Assembly (NCBI RefSeq): GCF_000271305.1
Contig: NZ_AKGD01000001.1
Span: 2,467,501-2,531,500 of the forward strand
Origin: Hydrocarboniphaga effusa AP103
GTDB taxonomy: Bacteria > Pseudomonadota > Gammaproteobacteria > Nevskiales > Nevskiaceae
Reading direction: 5' to 3'
Length of the DNA: 64,000 nt
Shown here: positions 37,173-45,841 of the stretch, piece by piece
Position numbering within the stretch: the first letter of the stretch is position 1
Layout of the letters: every line of letters starts with the position of its first letter
Position numbers and translations under genes: made by a program
The notes under the pieces: generated by a model
Told to the model about the DNA's origin: nothing
The model's input: only the letters and a program-made list of their open reading frames with translations
The model's database searches: none

Positions 37173-37242
37173 TCACCTGCGGCGCGTCGGCAAGGCTTCC
37201 CTCGTTTTCTGATCGGCCCCCAGCCGGGATGCGGGTTCATTA

Positions 37243-38418
37243 ATGTTCAAGCGGTGTTGGATGCGGCCGGTACGGTCGGCTGCGCTCGTGGTGCTGGGGC
37301 TGGCCATGACGGCGGCGTCGACTGCTGCAGACCCTGAGAGCAGCCTGGTCTCGGCCATCGGCGAGATTCAGGCCGGGCGCCCGGGCAGGGCGCTGCAGCT
37401 GCTGTCGCAGCTCACGCAGACGCAACCCAATTTCCATCTGGCCCAGTTTCTGTACGGTGACCTGCTTGCCGCGCGCTCGGGCAAGCGCGGGATCATGCCG
37501 GACAGCGAAGACCCGCGTGTGCGCGAGTTCTTCGAAGAGGCACGCCTGCGCAACGAGCAGTCGCGCTTCGTGCCGGCGCCCGGCCTGGTGCCGGCCGGCG
37601 TGCTCAAGCTTGCCGATGAGTATCCGTATCTGGTCATCGTCGACCTGCCGCATTCGCGACTCAACCTGTTCCAGAACAAGGGCGGCGAACTCAAGCTGAT
37701 CCGCAGCCATTACTCGGGCATGGGCCGCAATGGTTTCGGCAAGAAGGCCTCGGGCGACCTGCGCACCCCGGTGGGCATCTATCACGTCACCGGCTGGAAA
37801 TCCGACAACGAATTGCCGGAGCTTTACGGTGCCGGCGCGCTGCCGCTGAACTACCCCAACCTGTGGGACCGCTTCCAGGTCAAGACCGGCTACGGCATCT
37901 GGTTGCACGGCGTTCCGCGCACCACCTACGTGCGCGCCCCGCGGTCGAGCGAAGGTTGCGTGACGATGGCCAACGACGATCTCGTCGGGCTCAAGCCCTA
38001 CGTGTATTCGAACAAGGCGCCGGTGATCCTGGCCGACAAGCTCGAATGGGTTCCGAAGGGCGAGGTTGCGCACGACCGCGATGCGTTTCTCTCCCGCGTC
38101 GAAGCCTGGCGCAAGCGCTGGGCCGGCAAGGACACCGAAGGCTATCTGTCGTTCTACGGCCCCGAATTCACCACCGGCGGCATGAACCTGAAGTCGTTCA
38201 CCGAGCACAAGCGCCGGGTCAACGCGGGCAAGAAATTCATCGACGTGAAGCTCGCCGACCTGAGCCTGTACCACTACCCGGGCGAAGCGATGATGCTGGC
38301 CGAGTTCACGCTGAATTATCGCAGCGACAACTTCAGCTCCAGCGCCAAGAAGCAGCAATACTGGCGCAAGAACGCCAAGGGCGAGTGGAAGATTTTCCGT
38401 GAGGAAAATCTGGACTGA
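37243..38418 (+). CDS. L,D-transpeptidase (YkuD) with NTF2-like C-terminal module
   Basis: The 391-aa periplasmic enzyme has a signal peptide, a short helical N-terminal domain, and a YkuD catalytic domain at about 135-265 with the active-site HG (H232) and SSEGC (C249). This fold cross-links peptidoglycan by 3-3 bonds or attaches proteins to it. The C-terminal part (VEAWRKRWAGKDTEGYLSFY) matches the tail of the upstream TPR protein. The two genes are 70 bp apart in the same direction. Confidence 0.93.
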   Translation: MFKRCWMRPVRSAALVVLGLAMTAASTAADPESSLVSAIGEIQAGRPGRALQLLSQLTQTQPNFHLAQFLYGDLLAARSGKRGIMPDSEDPRVREFFEEARLRNEQSRFVPAPGLVPAGVLKLADEYPYLVIVDLPHSRLNLFQNKGGELKLIRSHYSGMGRNGFGKKASGDLRTPVGIYHVTGWKSDNELPELYGAGALPLNYPNLWDRFQVKTGYGIWLHGVPRTTYVRAPRSSEGCVTMANDDLVGLKPYVYSNKAPVILADKLEWVPKGEVAHDRDAFLSRVEAWRKRWAGKDTEGYLSFYGPEFTTGGMNLKSFTEHKRRVNAGKKFIDVKLADLSLYHYPGEAMMLAEFTLNYRSDNFSSSAKKQQYWRKNAKGEWKIFREENLD

Positions 38419-38546
38419 CCGCGAGGGAAAATCTCGCCTGAGCGTCGCGATCGAGCGCAGGGCGGGTGGCGGCCCGCCGGTTGTGCTCTCGACGTTCTCA
38501 GCGGCGGGCTCGAACCGCCGTACACGCGGCGCCCAGAGGCCTTTTG

Positions 38547-39011
38547 CTATGCGGCCGGACGCAAGGGCTTTCGCAAGCGCAGCCCGTCGCCCTCGTCTTC
38601 GTAATAGCCCGGCAGCGGCTTTTGCAGCGCGTAGCCGAGCCGTTCGTACAGCGTGCGCGCGACCGTGTTGTCGACGCGTACTTCGAGCGCCATCGCCGAA
38701 CATCCGCGCTGCCGGGCTTCGTTCTCCGCCGCGACCACGAGTTCGCGTCCGAGCCCGAGCCCGCGTGCGGCCGGCGAGACGATCACCGAGTAGATGCGCG
38801 CGAGCGTCGTATCGCGCCGCGTGAGCATCAGCAGGTTGCCCATCACGCGGCCCTGGTGTTCGGCGACCAGGAAGGCCGCGTTCGGCGCCGAGATGAAGCG
38901 TCGCAGGGTCCGGCGAGTCATCGCGTCCGACTGGAACAGCGATTCGAGTTGGAGCAAGGCGGGAAGATCGTCGAATCGCGCGCGCCGAATGCGCGTCTGC
39001 CGGTCGCTCAC
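38547..39011 (-). CDS. GNAT-family N-acetyltransferase
   Basis: The 154-aa protein has the GNAT core: TRIRRARFDDLPALLQLESL at the start, RIYSVIVSPAARGLGLGREL with the acetyl-CoA loop (R/Q-x-x-G-x-G/A), and VDNTVARTLYERLGYA at the end. The start overlaps the stop of the upstream ATP-grasp gene by 4 bp, so the two are translationally linked. GNAT/RimK-like pairs are found in other proteobacteria, where the acetyltransferase may modify the same amino-acid or peptide product. The substrate is unknown. Confidence 0.88.
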   Translation of the reverse strand: MSDRQTRIRRARFDDLPALLQLESLFQSDAMTRRTLRRFISAPNAAFLVAEHQGRVMGNLLMLTRRDTTLARIYSVIVSPAARGLGLGRELVVAAENEARQRGCSAMALEVRVDNTVARTLYERLGYALQKPLPGYYEDEGDGLRLRKPLRPAA

Positions 39012-40468
39012 GTTTTCACGCGCGCCTCGAGGCGGCGCACGAAGTATTCGATGATGCGCTTGTACAGCGCGTCCTTGAGCACCAGGTCTTCGACGCCGAA
39101 GTCGACGTTGGGGTTGTCGTTGACTTCGACCACTTTCACCAGGTTGCCGAACTGCTTGAGGTCGACGCCGTAGAGCGCGTTGCCGACGGCCTTGGCGGCC
39201 TGCACGGCGACCGTGCGCACCGGCAGCGGCACGTCTTCGATCGCGACGGTGTCGTGGTTGCCTTCGATCTTGGCGCCATTGCCACCGCGCTTGACCACCT
39301 GCCAGTGATCCTTGGCCATGTAGTAGCGGCAGGCGTAGAGCGGCACGCCGTCGAGCACGCCGACACGCCAGTCGTAATCGGTGGGCTCGAAGCTCTGGCC
39401 GATGACGATGTCGGAGCGCTCGAGCAGATCACGCACCACGCGCTTGAGCTCGGCCTCGTTCTCGACCTTGATGACGCCGCGCGAGAACTGCGAATCGGGC
39501 TGCTTGAGCACGCACGGAAACCCGAGCTCCTTGGCGATGTGCTTCACGTTGCCGCGATGGATCAGCATCGTCTTGGGCTGCGGAATGCGGTGCCGGTCCA
39601 TCAGCTCGGCGAGAAACACCTTGTTCGCGGCACGCAGGATCGACTTCGGATCGTCGACCACGATCAGGCCCTCGCGCTCGGCGCGGCGCGCGAAGCGGTA
39701 GGTGTGGTGATTCACCGCGGTGGTTTCGCGAATGAACAGCGCATCGAATTCGGCGACGTGGCCGTAGTCGCCCTTGTCGATGAAATCGACCTGGAAGCCG
39801 AGGTCTTCGGCGGTCTTCTCGAACAGCTTGAGCGCCTTGGCGTTGCTCGGCGGCTCCTTCTCATTCTCGTTGATCAGGATCGCGAGGTCGTAGCGATAGC
39901 TGTCCTTCTTCTGCCTCGGCATGCGCCGGCGCGTGAAGTAGTCGCGCGCGGCCTGATGCATGAACTCGATGTGCGATGCCGGCACTTCGCCGAGGGCGAT
40001 CGGGCCCACCGAATCGACGCGCCAGTCTTCGCCGCGATAGTCGAAGCTCACCTGCAGCAGCGGCGCCGGGAACAGGTTGAACAGCGCACGCGCGAGCCGC
40101 TCGTGGCGCTTGGTCGGGCTCTGGCCGAAGTAGACGTTGAGCACGTATTCGGTGCCGCCGAGCCGGTTCAGGCTGCTCTGGATCAGCTCGTCGATCTCGT
40201 CGTTGAGCACGCTCGGCGATTCGGCGAGCTTCAAGTCCTGGATCGTGGTGACGTCCGGCAACGGCCGGTGCCCGCGCGCGCCGGCGAGCAGGCTCACGTA
40301 ATAGCCGGTGCTCTGGTACTCGAAGCTGCGGCAGAGGTTGTAGACGCGAATGTTGCGCTGAAGCACCTCGGGCTCGAGCGTCAGATAGTCCCAGGCCGTC
40401 ATCACGTGCATGCCGGGGATTTGCAGCGGCCAGTCACCGCGCGAATCGACGACGACGAGGCCACTCAC
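39008..40468 (-). CDS. RimK-like ATP-grasp ligase with N-terminal RLAN domain
   Basis: From the GTG at 40468 (GGAG 6 bp upstream) the protein has 486 aa and begins VSGLVVVDSRGDWPLQIPG, as homologues do; the ATG 57 bp earlier adds a basic, unconserved tail. The N-terminal half is the RimK-associated domain (YNLCRSFEYQSTGYYVSLLA). The C-terminal half is an ATP-grasp (FPCVLKQPDSQFSRGVIKV, NALYGVDLKQFG, VVEVNDNPNVDFG). RimK-type ligases join amino acids to carboxyl groups; the product here is unknown. It overlaps the GNAT gene by 4 bp. Confidence 0.88.
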   Translation of the reverse strand: MSGLVVVDSRGDWPLQIPGMHVMTAWDYLTLEPEVLQRNIRVYNLCRSFEYQSTGYYVSLLAGARGHRPLPDVTTIQDLKLAESPSVLNDEIDELIQSSLNRLGGTEYVLNVYFGQSPTKRHERLARALFNLFPAPLLQVSFDYRGEDWRVDSVGPIALGEVPASHIEFMHQAARDYFTRRRMPRQKKDSYRYDLAILINENEKEPPSNAKALKLFEKTAEDLGFQVDFIDKGDYGHVAEFDALFIRETTAVNHHTYRFARRAEREGLIVVDDPKSILRAANKVFLAELMDRHRIPQPKTMLIHRGNVKHIAKELGFPCVLKQPDSQFSRGVIKVENEAELKRVVRDLLERSDIVIGQSFEPTDYDWRVGVLDGVPLYACRYYMAKDHWQVVKRGGNGAKIEGNHDTVAIEDVPLPVRTVAVQAAKAVGNALYGVDLKQFGNLVKVVEVNDNPNVDFGVEDLVLKDALYKRIIEYFVRRLEARVKT

Positions 40469-40756
40469 GGCGCGCTCCGATGCGAGGCGTGTCGCATTGG
40501 GCCCGCTTCGGAGGCGGCTTCGCAAGAGTCGTCGGGCGACGGGCTGAAGCCTTGAAGCGGTGGCGCGGAGCTCATGCGCTGGGAAACCGCGAGTCGGTGA
40601 GGTGGGGAGTGGGAAATCCTAGCATCCCGCTTCATCATTCACTGCCTCGATTGGCGGCCGACCCCCAAGCGGATGGACACCATTCCGTCCGCTCGATCGA
40701 TGATGTGCTTAATCGAGTGGAAAAATAATCTTTTTATATAAATAATCTCAGCCATC

Positions 40757-41956
40757 GTGACTCCAGCCGGTATCGCTACGCCCATGTCCGTTCGCCTCGC
40801 TTCGAAGCCCTTCCACGATGGCCGGTTCCGTGCCGTGCTTGCCGGGTTGCTGTCGATCGCATCCACCATTGCTGCGGCCGAGGAGCCGTCGCTGGCCGTC
40901 GAGCGGGTGGCCGCTCCGGCGCAGCTGCAGCGCGCGTCGACGAAATATGAGCTCGAGACGCATCGCCGCCTTCTCGCCGGCGATCGCATCGTCACCGGCG
41001 CGCAGGGCCGTGCTTCGTTGGATTTCATCGATGGCACGCTGATCCGCCTGGGCGCCGACAGCAATCTCGAAGTTCCCCAGCAGTCGCCGATCACGCTGAC
41101 CTCGCGCATGGCCGTGCTGAAGCTCGCGCTCGCCAGCGGCACGATTCGCATCGATGGCCGTCGCACCACCACGGTTCCGCAGGACGTGCGACTCACGCTC
41201 GGCGATGTGCGACTGCGCACCGAAGGCGGCGACGTCTGGGCCCAGCTCAGCGGCAAGCAGAAGACCATTTGCGTGCTCGCGGGCACGGTCGAATTGCAGG
41301 GCATCAACGGCTACGACCGCCTGCAGGAACCCGGCGAGTGCCTGCAGATCGACACCACGGCCACGCGTCGGCTGATGCCCGATCGGCTCGCCACCACGCA
41401 GCGGCTCAGCCAGCTCGCGTTCGCCGACGAGTTGCCGGCGACGCAGGTCGCGCAGGCGCAGCGGGCGACGCAGCCGGCGGCTCGTCCGGTGCCGCTGCCG
41501 ATCCCGGCGCCGAAGCCGATTGCGCCCGAACAACTGCCCGATTCTGTGGTGGAGCCGGCGACCTCGGTGGCTCCGATCGTGCCGGTGCGTTCGCTGGCCT
41601 CGTCCGAAGTGCAGCGACCGGCGGCCGTCGCGGCTCCGGCCCCAGTCGCCGCCGCCCGCCCGGCGGTGATGCCGACCAATCAGGCTGCGCCGGTTCCACC
41701 GACCCCGGCGGCCGCAGGCGAGCACGGCTGGACGCTCGTCGCGGCCTCGTTGGCCGACGGCGAATCGGCCCGGCTCGAAGCCAAGGGCCTGGTCGACATG
41801 GGTTTGTCGGCGCAAGTGCGCACCCTGCTCAAGGACGGCCAGACCTACTACCGCGTGACCATCGGCAACTTCGCCTCGCGCGCCGAAGCCGCGTCCTACG
41901 CCGACCAGCTCAAGCAGCGCTACGGCATGGCCCAAGTCTGGCTCGCGAACTACTGA
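40757..41956 (+). CDS. FecR-domain and SPOR-domain periplasmic protein
   Basis: The 399-aa protein has an N-terminal signal-like stretch ending near TIAAAEE, a FecR domain (LLAGDRIVTGAQGRASLDFI, GTLIRLGADSNLEV, VCVLAGTVELQG-like), a long Pro/Ala-rich linker and a C-terminal SPOR domain (GWTLVAASLADGESARLEAK to YGMAQVWLANY). SPOR domains bind denuded glycan at division sites, so it may sit at the septum. No sigma-factor partner is next to it, so this is not the FecR-type anti-sigma arrangement. The start may be the later ATG 10 codons on (MSVRLASKPF). An AT-rich patch at 40725-40750 may be its promoter. Confidence 0.82.
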   Translation: MTPAGIATPMSVRLASKPFHDGRFRAVLAGLLSIASTIAAAEEPSLAVERVAAPAQLQRASTKYELETHRRLLAGDRIVTGAQGRASLDFIDGTLIRLGADSNLEVPQQSPITLTSRMAVLKLALASGTIRIDGRRTTTVPQDVRLTLGDVRLRTEGGDVWAQLSGKQKTICVLAGTVELQGINGYDRLQEPGECLQIDTTATRRLMPDRLATTQRLSQLAFADELPATQVAQAQRATQPAARPVPLPIPAPKPIAPEQLPDSVVEPATSVAPIVPVRSLASSEVQRPAAVAAPAPVAAARPAVMPTNQAAPVPPTPAAAGEHGWTLVAASLADGESARLEAKGLVDMGLSAQVRTLLKDGQTYYRVTIGNFASRAEAASYADQLKQRYGMAQVWLANY

Positions 41957-41977
41957 AAAATCGCGGGCCTGGTCCGC

Positions 41978-42649
41978 TCAGGAAGCTTCGATCTCCGAGC
42001 GCAGGCTGATCGAGCGCCAGCCGCGCTGCCCGGCCACCGCGAGCAGCCGGGCGTCGGCATCGACGACCACCGGCAGGTCGGCGCGTTCGAGCAACGGCAG
42101 GTCGTTGTGCGAGTCGCTATAGAAACTCAAGTGCTCGACCGGCTCGCCCTGCTCGGCGATCCACTGCTCCAGCCGCACTACCTTGCCGGCCTGGAAGTTC
42201 GGTAACCCCGCGACCTGGCCCGTGTAGTGTCCGTTCACGATTTCCGGGTCGGTCGCGATCAGCGTATCGACTCCGAGCAGTCGGGCGATCGGCTCGGTCA
42301 CGAAGCGATTGGTCGCCGTGGTGATCAACAGGTGGTCACCCTGTCGGCGGTGCTTTTCGAGCAAGGCCGGAGCGAGCGGGGCGACGATCGGGGCGATCTT
42401 TTCGGCGACGAAGCGCTCACGCCAGGCCAGCAGCACGGCCGGCTCGTTGCCCGCGAGCGGGGCGAAGCTGAAGCGGCAGAACTCGTGGATATCGAGCGTC
42501 CCGGCCTTGTAGGCCTCGTAGAACCGCAGGTTCTCGCGCTCGTAGATCTCGCGATCGACGCAGCCCTGCTCGATCAGGAACTGGCCCCAGAGAAAGTCGC
42601 TGTCGCCGGCGAGCAGGGTGTTGTCGAGGTCGAATAAAGCCAGGCGCAT
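41978..42649 (-). CDS. HAD-family phosphatase (subfamily IB, SerB-like)
   Basis: The 223-aa protein begins MRLALFDLDNTLLAGDSDFL with the DxDxT nucleophile motif (D7, D9), continues with TTATNRFVTEP (motif II), and has FYSDSHNDLPLLERAD (motif IV, DSxND) near the end. This matches the HAD-IB hydrolases related to phosphoserine phosphatase and histidinol-phosphatase-like enzymes. The substrate cannot be told. The ATG at 42649 is the conserved start. It diverges from rppH with about 100 bp between them. Confidence 0.9.
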   Translation of the reverse strand: MRLALFDLDNTLLAGDSDFLWGQFLIEQGCVDREIYERENLRFYEAYKAGTLDIHEFCRFSFAPLAGNEPAVLLAWRERFVAEKIAPIVAPLAPALLEKHRRQGDHLLITTATNRFVTEPIARLLGVDTLIATDPEIVNGHYTGQVAGLPNFQAGKVVRLEQWIAEQGEPVEHLSFYSDSHNDLPLLERADLPVVVDADARLLAVAGQRGWRSISLRSEIEAS

Positions 42650-42749
42650 GCGGGTTTGAAGATCGGAGGAACGGGGGCGCGGCAGTTTGCCGGCCCGAGC
42701 GGCCTTGTGGAAGAATCGACCCAAGGCTCTTTTTCAGAAGTTGAATCAA

Positions 42750-43247
42750 GTGATTGATTCTGACGGATATCGCCCGAACGTGGGCATCATCCTGACGAAC
42801 ACCGCAGGCCAGGCGCTCTGGGCCAAGCGGATCGGCCAGGAGGCGTGGCAATTTCCGCAAGGCGGAATCAAGCGCGGCGAATCGCCGCGGCAGGCGCTTT
42901 TTCGCGAATTGCACGAAGAACTGGGCCTGATCGACGACGATGTCGAGATTATCGGCGTCACTCAAGGCTGGTTGCGCTATCGGCTGCCGCAGCGCTACGT
43001 GCGCCAGGGGCGCGGACGCGTCTGCATCGGCCAGAAGCAGAAATGGTTCCTGCTCAAGCTGGTCGGGGATGAAGGACGAGTGCATTTCGACGAGACCCAG
43101 ACCCCCGAATTCGACGGCTGGCGCTGGGTGGACTGGTGGCTGCCGGCCACCGAAGTCGTCGAGTTCAAGCGCGAGGTTTACCTGCAGGCGCTCAGCGAGC
43201 TGGGGCCGCTGATTGGACTATCGCCGCGCATCCAGGCTGCACTCTAG
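42750..43247 (+). CDS. rppH: RNA pyrophosphohydrolase RppH
   Basis: From the GTG at 42750 the protein is 165 aa and begins [17 protein letters not shown], exactly the conserved RppH start. [20 protein letters not shown] followed by ELHEELGL is the Nudix box (about 38-60). RppH removes pyrophosphate from mRNA 5' ends and starts RNA decay. Upstream codons in the same frame are not conserved. A weak AGAAG lies before the GTG. Confidence 0.95.
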   Translation: MIDSDGYRPNVGIILTNTAGQALWAKRIGQEAWQFPQGGIKRGESPRQALFRELHEELGLIDDDVEIIGVTQGWLRYRLPQRYVRQGRGRVCIGQKQKWFLLKLVGDEGRVHFDETQTPEFDGWRWVDWWLPATEVVEFKREVYLQALSELGPLIGLSPRIQAAL

Positions 43248-43284
43248 GAACACCCAGGCCGTCTGTCGCTCGGAGAACTGAGAC

Positions 43285-43303
43285 GATAACGATTGTCATT
43301 TGA
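43285..43303 (+). promoter_or_regulatory. Fur box upstream of bfd
   Basis: GATAACGATTGTCATTTGA matches the Fur consensus GATAATGATAATCATTATC at about 14 of 19 positions. It lies 58 bp before the bfd ATG. A weaker AATCGTTCTCATTTG follows at 43335-43349. Iron repression of bfd fits its role in releasing stored iron. Confidence 0.7.
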
Positions 43304-43360
43304 TTCCGGCCGCGCGATGTCGTAGCGTATCGCCAATCGTTCTCATTTGAGCTTGCGTGC

Positions 43361-43585
43361 ATGTACGTCTGTGTCTGCAAGGCCGTTTCGGATACCAAGA
43401 TCCGCCGTCTCGTCAAAGACGGTGCAACGACGCTGCGTGAGCTTTCCCGCGAAACTGGCCTCGGCACCTGCTGCGGCAAGTGCGTTCCGCAAGCTCGTGA
43501 AACCCTCTCGCAGTCGCTCGCTGCCCAGCCCGTGCGTCTGGCCGACTTGCTGCCGACGCTCGGCGCGGCCGCTGCGAGTGCATGA
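43361..43585 (+). CDS. bfd: Bacterioferritin-associated ferredoxin
   Basis: The 74-aa protein starts MYVCVCKAVSDTKIRRLVKD and has the four [2Fe-2S] cysteines of the Fer2_BFD fold (C4, C6, then CCGKC). It transfers electrons to bacterioferritin to mobilise stored iron. The bfr gene lies 129 bp downstream in the same direction. A Fur box lies upstream, so it should be expressed when iron is scarce. The C-terminal AAAASA tail is not conserved. Confidence 0.95.
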   Translation: MYVCVCKAVSDTKIRRLVKDGATTLRELSRETGLGTCCGKCVPQARETLSQSLAAQPVRLADLLPTLGAAAASA

Positions 43586-43602
43586 GAATCAGATTCATAA
43601 TC
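43584..43602 (+). promoter_or_regulatory. Possible Fur box upstream of bfr
   Basis: GAGAATCAGATTCATAATC matches the Fur consensus at about 14 of 19 positions and overlaps the bfd stop. It sits 113 bp before the bfr ATG, so bfr may have its own iron-responsive promoter. Confidence 0.5.
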
Positions 43603-43714
43603 AGTAGAAAATAGCTTTTCCAACAAGCACTTACGCTGGACATACTGGTCCGGCGACGGCTAGACTGCGGCCCGTCTATATCTCGATCTATCGAATCGAC
43701 AGGAGCCCCCAGCC

Positions 43715-44194
43715 ATGCAAGGCGACGCCAAGGTTCTCGAGTACCTCAATCTCGCGCTCAAGAACGAACTCACCGCCATCAACCAGTACTTCCTGCATGC
43801 GCGCATGCTCGGCAACTGGGGTCTCAAGAAGCTGGAGAAGAAGGAGTACGACGAATCCATCGACGAGATGAAGCACGCCGACAAGCTCATCAAGCGGATT
43901 CTGTTCCTCGATGGCCTGCCCAACCTGCAGGATCTCGGCAAGCTCTATATCGGCGAGAACGTCAAGGAACTGCTCGAATGCGACCTCAAGCTCGAGCAGG
44001 AAGCCCACCCGCTGTATCGCGATGCGATCGCCCATTGCGAGTCGGTGAAAGACTATGTGACGCGTGAGCTGCTGGTTTCGATTCAGGAGAGCGAGGAGGA
44101 GCACATCGATTTTCTTGAAGAGCAACTCAAGCTGATCGATTCGATGGGCCTGCAGAACTACATCCAGACCGCCGTCGGCGAACTGGAGCACTGA
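43715..44194 (+). CDS. bfr: Bacterioferritin
   Basis: The 159-aa iron-storage protein has every ferroxidase ligand at the canonical place: E18, E51, H54, E94, E127 and H130. The haem ligand M52 is also present (DEMKHAD). Twenty-four copies form a shell that stores ferric iron, and Bfd upstream helps release it. GGAG lies about 10 bp before the ATG. A strong terminator follows. Confidence 0.97.
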   Translation: MQGDAKVLEYLNLALKNELTAINQYFLHARMLGNWGLKKLEKKEYDESIDEMKHADKLIKRILFLDGLPNLQDLGKLYIGENVKELLECDLKLEQEAHPLYRDAIAHCESVKDYVTRELLVSIQESEEEHIDFLEEQLKLIDSMGLQNYIQTAVGELEH

Positions 44195-44214
44195 GCGGCA
44201 ATTGCCGTATCCGA

Positions 44215-44253
44215 AAAGGAAAAGGCCGCGATCCGAACGCGGCCTTTTCCTTT
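44215..44253. terminator. Bidirectional intrinsic terminator between bfr and hemJ
   Basis: Perfect 16-bp arms AAAGGAAAAGGCCGCG (44215-44230) and CGCGGCCTTTTCCTTT (44238-44253) flank a 7-nt loop. A-rich and T-rich tails exist on both strands, so it can end bfr on the plus strand and hemJ on the minus strand. Confidence 0.92.
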
Positions 44254-44268
44254 GATGCGACCCGAAGC

Positions 44269-44703
44269 TCAGAACGGCTTGACGATCACCAGGATCACGA
44301 CGGCGATCAGGATCAGTGCCGGCACTTCGTTCATGAAGCGCCAGAAGCGCGCAGATCTAGTGTTCTGGCCGTTGGCGAACTTACGCAGGTTGACCTTGAG
44401 CCAGCCCTGGTAGCCCGACAGCAGCACCACGAGCGCCAGCTTGGCGTGCAGCCAGCCCATGCCCCAGAACACCGTCCTGGCGTAGGCCGCTTCGGCCGAG
44501 AGCAGGGTGGCGATGCCGAACAACCAGGTGCCGATCATCGCGATCAGCGAAATGCCGTAGAGCTTGCGCTCCATGATCACGAAGCGCTCGTGGCCGGCCG
44601 CATCCCGGGTGTCTACGTGATAGACGAACAGGCGCGGCAGGTAGAACAAGCCGGCGAACCAGGCGACGACGAAAATCACGTGGAACGCTTTTAGCCACAA
44701 CAT
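44269..44703 (-). CDS. hemJ: Protoporphyrinogen IX oxidase HemJ
   Basis: The 144-aa inner-membrane protein has four hydrophobic segments, begins MLWLKAFHVIFVVAWFAGLF with the conserved His, and contains YLPRLFVYHV, WLFGIATLL and WLHAKLALVVLLSGYQG. These match HemJ (formerly UPF0093), which oxidises protoporphyrinogen IX to protoporphyrin IX in haem synthesis. It lies convergent to bfr, a haem protein, across a shared terminator. Confidence 0.92.
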   Translation of the reverse strand: MLWLKAFHVIFVVAWFAGLFYLPRLFVYHVDTRDAAGHERFVIMERKLYGISLIAMIGTWLFGIATLLSAEAAYARTVFWGMGWLHAKLALVVLLSGYQGWLKVNLRKFANGQNTRSARFWRFMNEVPALILIAVVILVIVKPF

Positions 44704-44791
44704 GGCAACTCCTGGCTAATGCTTTGACGGCTGGCGGGGAAGTCCTATTATCGCCGTCCTTTGGCGTTGTCTGCAGTCGGCTCGAAAACTC

Positions 44792-45823
44792 ATGATCAAG
44801 GTCGGAATCGTTGGCGGCACCGGGTACACCGGCGCCGAGTTGCTGCGGCTTTTCGCGAATCACCCGCAGGCCCGGGTCGTTGCCCTGACCTCGCGCAAGG
44901 AAGCCGGGCTGCGAGCCGATCGGCTGTTCCAGAACCTGCGCGGCCATTGCGACGTGGTGTTTTCCACGCCCGACGAAGCCAAGCTCGACGAATGCGACGC
45001 GGTGTTCTTCGCCACCCCCCACGGCACCGCCATGCAGATGGCGCCGGCGCTGATCGAAAAAGGCGTCAAGGTCATCGACCTGTCCGCCGACTTCCGGCTC
45101 AAGAACGCGGCCGAATTCCGCAAGTGGTACGGCATGGAACACACCCAGCCGGCGCTGCTCGAAGAGGCCGTCTACGGCATTCCCGAGACGCATCGCATCG
45201 AGATCAAGCACGCGCGCCTGGTCGCCAACCCGGGCTGTCATGCCACGGCTGTGCAGCTGGGCCTGGTGCCGCTGCTCGAAGCCGGTGTGATCGACACCCA
45301 CGGCATCATCGCCGACAGCAAGACCGGGGTTTCGGGCGCCGGCCGTGAACTCAAGCTCGGCTCGATGTACGCCGAGGTCGCCGATTCGCTGAAGGCCTAC
45401 GCGGTGACGGGGCATCGCCACCAGTCCGAGATCGACCAGGAGCTGGCGATCGCGGCCGGCGGGCCGGTCGGGGTGACCTTCGTGCCACATCTGACGCCGA
45501 TGATCCGCGGCATCCACGCCACGATCTACGCGCGCCTGACGCATCCCGAAGCCGATCTGCAAAAGCTGTTCGAGCAGCGCTACAGCGGCGAGCCCTTCAT
45601 CGACGTGCTGCCGGCCGGCGAGCACCCCGAGACGCGCAGCGTGCGAGGCGGCAACCAGAACCGCCTCGCGGTGCATCGCGCGCCCGACGGCAAGACCGTG
45701 GTCGTGCTGTCGGTGATCGACAACCTCGTCAAAGGCGCGTCGGGGCAGGCCTTGCAATGCTTCAACCTCATGTTCGACCTGCCCGAAGACGCGGGGCTGC
45801 AGGCTCCGGGCCTGTTGCCCTAG
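44792..45823 (+). CDS. argC: N-acetyl-gamma-glutamyl-phosphate reductase
   Basis: The 343-aa enzyme reduces N-acetylglutamyl phosphate to the semialdehyde in arginine synthesis. [18 protein letters not shown] is the NADP-binding start, and [12 protein letters not shown] holds catalytic Cys149 (the usual Tyr after Cys is His here). [18 protein letters not shown] and [17 protein letters not shown] are typical. The other arg genes are not adjacent, except argJ 14 kb away. The next gene starts 18 bp after the stop. Confidence 0.96.
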   Translation: MIKVGIVGGTGYTGAELLRLFANHPQARVVALTSRKEAGLRADRLFQNLRGHCDVVFSTPDEAKLDECDAVFFATPHGTAMQMAPALIEKGVKVIDLSADFRLKNAAEFRKWYGMEHTQPALLEEAVYGIPETHRIEIKHARLVANPGCHATAVQLGLVPLLEAGVIDTHGIIADSKTGVSGAGRELKLGSMYAEVADSLKAYAVTGHRHQSEIDQELAIAAGGPVGVTFVPHLTPMIRGIHATIYARLTHPEADLQKLFEQRYSGEPFIDVLPAGEHPETRSVRGGNQNRLAVHRAPDGKTVVVLSVIDNLVKGASGQALQCFNLMFDLPEDAGLQAPGLLP

Positions 45824-45841
45824 CGCTCGGTCGCCGGGCGC

